Both the position numbers and the translations under genes were made by a program. A stretch of DNA of 6,522 nt from the NCBI GenBank assembly GCA_002495225.1, contig DAEF01000217.1, positions 1-6,522 on the forward strand, read 5' to 3'. The notes beneath the pieces are model-generated. The model ran no database searches, was not told the origin of the DNA, and worked only from the letters and a program-made list of their open reading frames with translations. The DNA comes from Methanoregulaceae archaeon UBA288 (GTDB lineage: Archaea; Halobacteriota; Methanomicrobia; Methanomicrobiales; Methanospirillaceae). Positions 4,368 through 6,522 of the stretch are shown piece by piece (within the stretch, counting starts at the first letter, position 1; every line of letters begins with the position of its first letter).

Positions 4368-4886
4368 CTACCCCATCGCCGGCCTTTGCGGGCACCGCTC
4401 GACCGTGAGGCCGCCGAGTTTCACCGATCCGCGGGACGGCGGGTGGACGTCGATCAGGTCCGCGTCGTGGTCCGTGACGATCGCGATCCGGTTGCCCTTC
4501 ATCGCGTACCCTCGCGCCCGGTACCGCTCCAGGTCCTCCGCATGCCCCGGCGCGTCGACGAACTCGAGCCGCCCGGGGACCCCGGGCAGCACCGGTCAGC
4601 CCGTTCCGGCGAAGCCCAGGATCGTGATTCCGACGTCGGCCTCGTTCCCGACCATCTGCAGGGCCCGCCGGGTGGCTCCATCGGAACCGAAGCCCTCGTT
4701 CCTGGCCCGGTTGCCGCCGTACTCGATCACCAGGCCGTAGGCCGACCCGGTATCGCGGCAGAGCTCGACGGTCAGGGCCTCGAGGTCTTCGACGAACCGG
4801 CCGGCGCTCCGGCTCCCGAGGCCGAACGCGGCCCCGGCGGCCAGCGCGACGATGCCCGCGAAGCCGGCGCCGATGGGTTCCTTCAT
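4368..4886 (-). pseudogene. copy 2 of the unrecognised gene family, one in-frame TGA
   Basis: From ATG 4886 to TAG 4370-4368 a single frame of 172 codons is broken only by TGA at 4598-4596 (codon 97), where copy 1 has Arg in the context LGFAGAGRPVL. Residues 4-24 form a hydrophobic N-terminal segment (IGAGFAGIVALAAGAAFGLG), a membrane anchor or signal. The rest would then lie outside the membrane or be anchored at it. The start is certain: AGGAGG stands seven bases upstream. I do not recognise the family; both copies share VIEYGGNRAR, GRLEFVDAP and DLERYRARG. The TGA may be a recent nonsense mutation, a base-call error, or the gene may express only the 96-residue N-terminal product. It converges on the toxin gene and diverges from aIF2-beta. 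Confidence 0.75.
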
Positions 4887-4893
4887 GACAGTT

Positions 4894-4967
4894 CCTCCTG
4901 GATGGGGGCACGAGGCGAACAGGGGGGACGCGTGCCGGGAGACGGTCGGCACGATCGGGCTTATACA
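4894..4967 (-). promoter_or_regulatory. promoter, 5' leader hairpin and Shine-Dalgarno of copy 2
   Basis: On the minus strand CATGTATAAG has its TATA core at 4966-4961, placing transcription start near 4937 and giving a leader of about 50 bases. AGGAGG (4899-4894) is a perfect Shine-Dalgarno. CGTGCCG (4931-4937) and CGGCACG (4947-4953) form a 7-bp inverted repeat over the expected transcription start, a possible operator. Confidence 0.5.
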
Positions 4968-4997
4968 TGCGACCCGGCCGGCCGCGCGATCTAACAT

Positions 4998-5006
4998 CTT
5001 ATAATA
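4998..5006 (+). promoter_or_regulatory. TATA box of the aIF2-beta gene
   Basis: CTTATAATA is centred about 29 bases before ATG 5031, so transcription should start within a few bases of the ATG and the mRNA is probably leaderless. No clear Shine-Dalgarno is present; GTGAGCC is all that precedes the start. Confidence 0.6.
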
Positions 5007-5030
5007 ACGGCCCGCATATAGTGAGCCATC

Positions 5031-5645
5031 ATGGTGGACCCGTACGAGGCCCTGCTCAAGAAGGCCTACGAGCACATCACGGAACCGAGCGGTACCGGCG
5101 AACGGTTCGTGATCCCCGAGGTCCGGTCGTATATCGAGGGCAAGACGACGGTCTTCGAGAACTTCGCCGAGATCGCCGACACCTTCCGCCGCGAGAAGGA
5201 GCATCTGATGAAGTCCCTTGTGGGCGAGCTCGGCACGGCCGGCAAGATCGACGGCAACCGCGCGATCTTCAACGGCAAGTTCGAGACCACGCAGATCGCG
5301 AACGCGGTCAAGAGCTACTTCAACGACTACATCCTCTGCAGCGAGTGCGGCCGGCCCGACACCCGGCTCGTCAAGGACGACCGCATCCTCGTGCTCCGCT
5401 GCGACGCCTGCGGCTCGCACCGGCCGGTGCGGAAGCGCAAGGCCAGGGCCGAGGAGCCGGCCAAGCTCTTCGAGGAGGGCAAGGTCGTCGACGTGCACAT
5501 CCAGTCGGTCTCGAAGCGCGGCGATGGGGTGGCCCGCGAGGGCAAGTTCATCATCTACGTCCCCGGGGGTAAGCCCGGCCAGACCGTGAAGATCAGGGTG
5601 ACCCGGATCTCGGGCTCGATCGTCTTCACCGAGCGGGCGCTCTAG
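5031..5645 (+). CDS. eif2b: translation initiation factor aIF2 subunit beta with TRAM domain
   Basis: aIF2-beta is part of the heterotrimeric factor that brings initiator Met-tRNA to the archaeal small ribosomal subunit. The 204 residues show the N-terminal helix (YEALLKKAYEH), the central alpha/beta domain with FENFAEIADTFRREKEHLMK and LVGELGT, and the C-terminal zinc ribbon with Cys 103, 106, 124 and 127 (CSECGRPDT and LRCDACGS). An added C-terminal TRAM domain occupies about residues 146-204 (GKVVDVHIQSVSKRGDGVAR onward, ending in RISGSIVFTERAL). TRAM is a small RNA-binding beta barrel. The fusion is, as I recall, usual for methanogens of this lineage and gives the length above the roughly 135-residue core. 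All motifs are intact. The gene stands alone with its own promoter and terminator. Confidence 0.97.
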   Translation: MVDPYEALLKKAYEHITEPSGTGERFVIPEVRSYIEGKTTVFENFAEIADTFRREKEHLMKSLVGELGTAGKIDGNRAIFNGKFETTQIANAVKSYFNDYILCSECGRPDTRLVKDDRILVLRCDACGSHRPVRKRKARAEEPAKLFEEGKVVDVHIQSVSKRGDGVAREGKFIIYVPGGKPGQTVKIRVTRISGSIVFTERAL

Positions 5646-5646
5646 G

Positions 5647-5690
5647 GGCCGGGTGCACGGGGCCGTCCCGGCCGCCACCATCTCTTCTTT
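5647..5690 (+). terminator. probable terminator of the aIF2-beta gene
   Basis: GGCCGGG (5647-5653) pairs with CCCGGCC (5667-5673) around a 13-base loop. A pyrimidine-rich T-containing stretch follows at 5680-5690 (ATCTCTTCTTT). It lies directly after the stop, in the 53-base gap to the convergent chagasin gene. Confidence 0.45.
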
Positions 5691-5698
5691 CGGGGCCC

Positions 5699-6121
5699 TC
5701 AGCCCACCTGCACGGTCAGGTTGAACTCGCCGGCCGGCAGCTCAGGGTCGAACGGCCGGACATAGACCGCATCGAACTGCTGGGTCCCAGCCCGAACCCC
5801 CCGGACGGTCCAGGTGCGGGTGCCGCCGACACCGACCATGTTCGTCGGGTGGGGGTCGGGCGTGTACGCGCTGTCCACGATCAGGAGCCCGTCGGTCACG
5901 GACGCGTTCCACGCATAGCCCGTGGTCGGGTTCTCGGGGAGGCGGATGGTCAACCCCTGCCCGACCCCGAGCGGGACCGTCCGGCCGCTGTCGTTCACAA
6001 GGTAGACGGCCGGCTGGGCCGCGGTGGGAGTAACCGTCGGGTTCGCGGGCGGGGGCGTCGTGCACCCGGCGGCGACGAGGAGGGCGGCGAGGAGCGCCGC
6101 TCCGAGGACGAGGAATCTCAT
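5699..6121 (-). CDS. chagasin-family (I42) protease-inhibitor lipoprotein
   Basis: Chagasin-family proteins are tight inhibitors of papain-like cysteine proteases. This 140-residue precursor starts at ATG 6121 with a signal peptide (MRFLVLGAALLAALLVAAGC) whose lipobox VAAGC makes Cys 20 the likely lipidation site, so it should be anchored outside the membrane. A Pro/Thr-rich linker (21-37) follows. The inhibitor domain carries all three contact loops of the family: NPTTGYAW at 64-71, VGVGGTRTW at 96-104 and RPF at 122-124. The domain looks complete and functional. It may guard the cell surface against foreign or own proteases; the target is unknown. It lies 65 bases downstream of a CBM6-domain gene on the same strand but has its own TATA-like elements, and converges with aIF2-beta. 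Confidence 0.9.
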   Translation of the reverse strand: MRFLVLGAALLAALLVAAGCTTPPPANPTVTPTAAQPAVYLVNDSGRTVPLGVGQGLTIRLPENPTTGYAWNASVTDGLLIVDSAYTPDPHPTNMVGVGGTRTWTVRGVRAGTQQFDAVYVRPFDPELPAGEFNLTVQVG

Positions 6122-6146
6122 GCGGAGGCGGGTATCGCCGTAGGGA

Positions 6147-6166
6147 GATAAAGCATTCGGTATATC
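6147..6166 (-). promoter_or_regulatory. TATA-like elements of the chagasin-family gene
   Basis: On the minus strand GATATA (6166-6161) and TTTATC (6152-6147) precede the ATG at 6121. The latter is about 28 bases from the ATG, which fits a near-leaderless transcript, and the former would give a leader of around 15 bases. No Shine-Dalgarno is obvious. The TATA elements suggest that transcription is independent of the upstream gene. Confidence 0.4.
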
Positions 6167-6182
6167 TCTTTTGAGGCGGGGA

Positions 6183-6198
6183 GGGCTCAGCTGAGCCC
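6183..6198. repeat. 16-bp perfect palindrome over the CBM6 gene stop codon
   Basis: GGGCTCAG followed directly by its reverse complement CTGAGCCC covers the last two codons and the TGA of the CBM6 gene. As RNA it could form a six-pair stem with a four-base loop; as DNA it is a dimer-binding site candidate. No T-run follows on the minus strand. Confidence 0.4.
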
Positions 6199-6522
6199 GA
6201 AGGAGTCGACGTTCTGGCCGGACCCCGAGAACTGGATGCGGAGACGGTGGGACCCGCGGGCCAGCCGGACCCGGGTCGAGATGGTGGTGTAGGCGTCGTA
6301 CGACCCGGTCCGCGGGGTGATGAACATGACCTCGGGCCGGCCGTCGACCTTGAGGTCGATGAACTGGCCGCCGCCCGGGCTCGAGAGGCGGAGGGCGAGC
6401 TGGTAGTCGCGCTCCTGGGGGGCGTCGACCACGTACTCGAGCCACTCGCCGGGCTCGATGCAGGTGACGACGTGGCTCCCGGCGGCCGACGAGTAGGCGA
6501 TGTCCACGCCGTCATTCCGGTA
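6187..6522 (-). CDS. CBM6-like carbohydrate-binding domain protein, C-terminal part (5' end outside window)
   Basis: The minus-strand frame is open to the window edge and gives 111 residues beginning YRNDGVDIAYSSAAGSHVV. It matches the C-terminal two thirds of a family 6 carbohydrate-binding module, a beta-sandwich that binds polysaccharide chains. EWLEYVVDAP carries the usual aromatic Trp. The segments YQLALRLSSPGGGQFIDLKV and ARGSHRLRIQF are core strands, and the closing QNVDSFGLS contains the conserved binding-site Asn before the DSF. The gene ends right after the module, so the module is C-terminal; the catalytic or structural N-terminal portion lies upstream of the window. An internal GTG at 6507 is not a sensible start because it would cut into the domain. 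Such proteins are normally secreted or at the cell surface. Confidence 0.85.
   Translation of the reverse strand, partial: YRNDGVDIAYSSAAGSHVVTCIEPGEWLEYVVDAPQERDYQLALRLSSPGGGQFIDLKVDGRPEVMFITPRTGSYDAYTTISTRVRLARGSHRLRIQFSGSGQNVDSFGLS

Noticed and set aside
3086..4947. Shared GGGAGACGGTC upstream of ftsZ (3087-3097) and of copy 2 (4937-4947)
   Set aside because: An 11-base match is expected by chance more than once in a 6.5-kb GC-rich window, and its placement relative to the promoters differs.
4596..5681. Minus-strand ORF of 361 residues over the aIF2-beta gene
   Set aside because: Its first two thirds are antisense to aIF2-beta. Only the part after ATG 4886, which has a perfect Shine-Dalgarno, is real.
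1..6522. CRISPR array, tRNA, rRNA or insertion sequence
   Set aside because: I saw no regularly spaced repeats, no cloverleaf-compatible segment, no transposase motifs and no terminal inverted repeats with target duplications.

Overview
The window looks like chromosomal DNA of a high-GC euryarchaeal methanogen, most likely of the order Methanomicrobiales. The evidence is an archaeal initiation factor aIF2-beta carrying a C-terminal TRAM domain, an FtsZ of the archaeal FtsZ2 type, TATA-box promoters that often lie about 26 bases from the start codon (implying leaderless or short-leader mRNAs), and T-run terminators. The assignment is by recollection of these families, not by a search.

Left edge (1-441): a chain of small overlapping plus-strand ORFs. 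The first is the C-terminal part of a zinc-ribbon protein, in a frame with no start inside the window before its cysteines. The second is a 60-residue cysteine-containing protein with an excellent Shine-Dalgarno. A third, doubtful ORF overlaps it by ATGA. The compact style resembles an integrated element or virus-like operon. Next (442-1452, minus) is an almost full-length AI-2E/PerM-family membrane protein gene broken by two in-frame stop codons, TGA and TAA, without any frameshift. Its TATA box sits between two different perfect inverted repeats.

Centre (1500-3312): a 65-residue plus-strand protein built almost wholly of five 11-residue repeats (LEA-like or hendecad helix), with its own leaderless promoter and a hairpin/T6 terminator. 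Convergent to it is a divergent ftsZ paralogue whose T7 synergy loop has Met in place of the usual Asn. About 300 bases upstream of ftsZ hold no convincing gene but contain two marked inverted repeats.

Right-centre (3313-4886): two decayed minus-strand copies of one unrecognised gene family, roughly 1 kb apart. The 5'-truncated copy carries an in-frame TAG, and the full-length copy carries an in-frame TGA. Between them, on the plus strand, lies an overlapping (ATGA) type II toxin-antitoxin pair of RelB-like/DUF7557-like antitoxin and RelE/ParE-fold toxin. This is the dynamic, accessory part of the window.

Right end (4887-6522): the housekeeping gene for aIF2-beta (plus) with its promoter and probable terminator. 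Convergent to it are a lipoprotein of the chagasin family (I42 cysteine-protease inhibitor) and, upstream of that on the minus strand, the C-terminal CBM6-like carbohydrate-binding domain of a probably secreted protein that runs off the window.

The notable features are the clustering of in-frame nonsense codons in three loci with otherwise intact frames, the hendecad-repeat protein, the altered FtsZ synergy loop and the palindrome-flanked promoter. I do not see convincing evidence for a wholly new multi-gene system.
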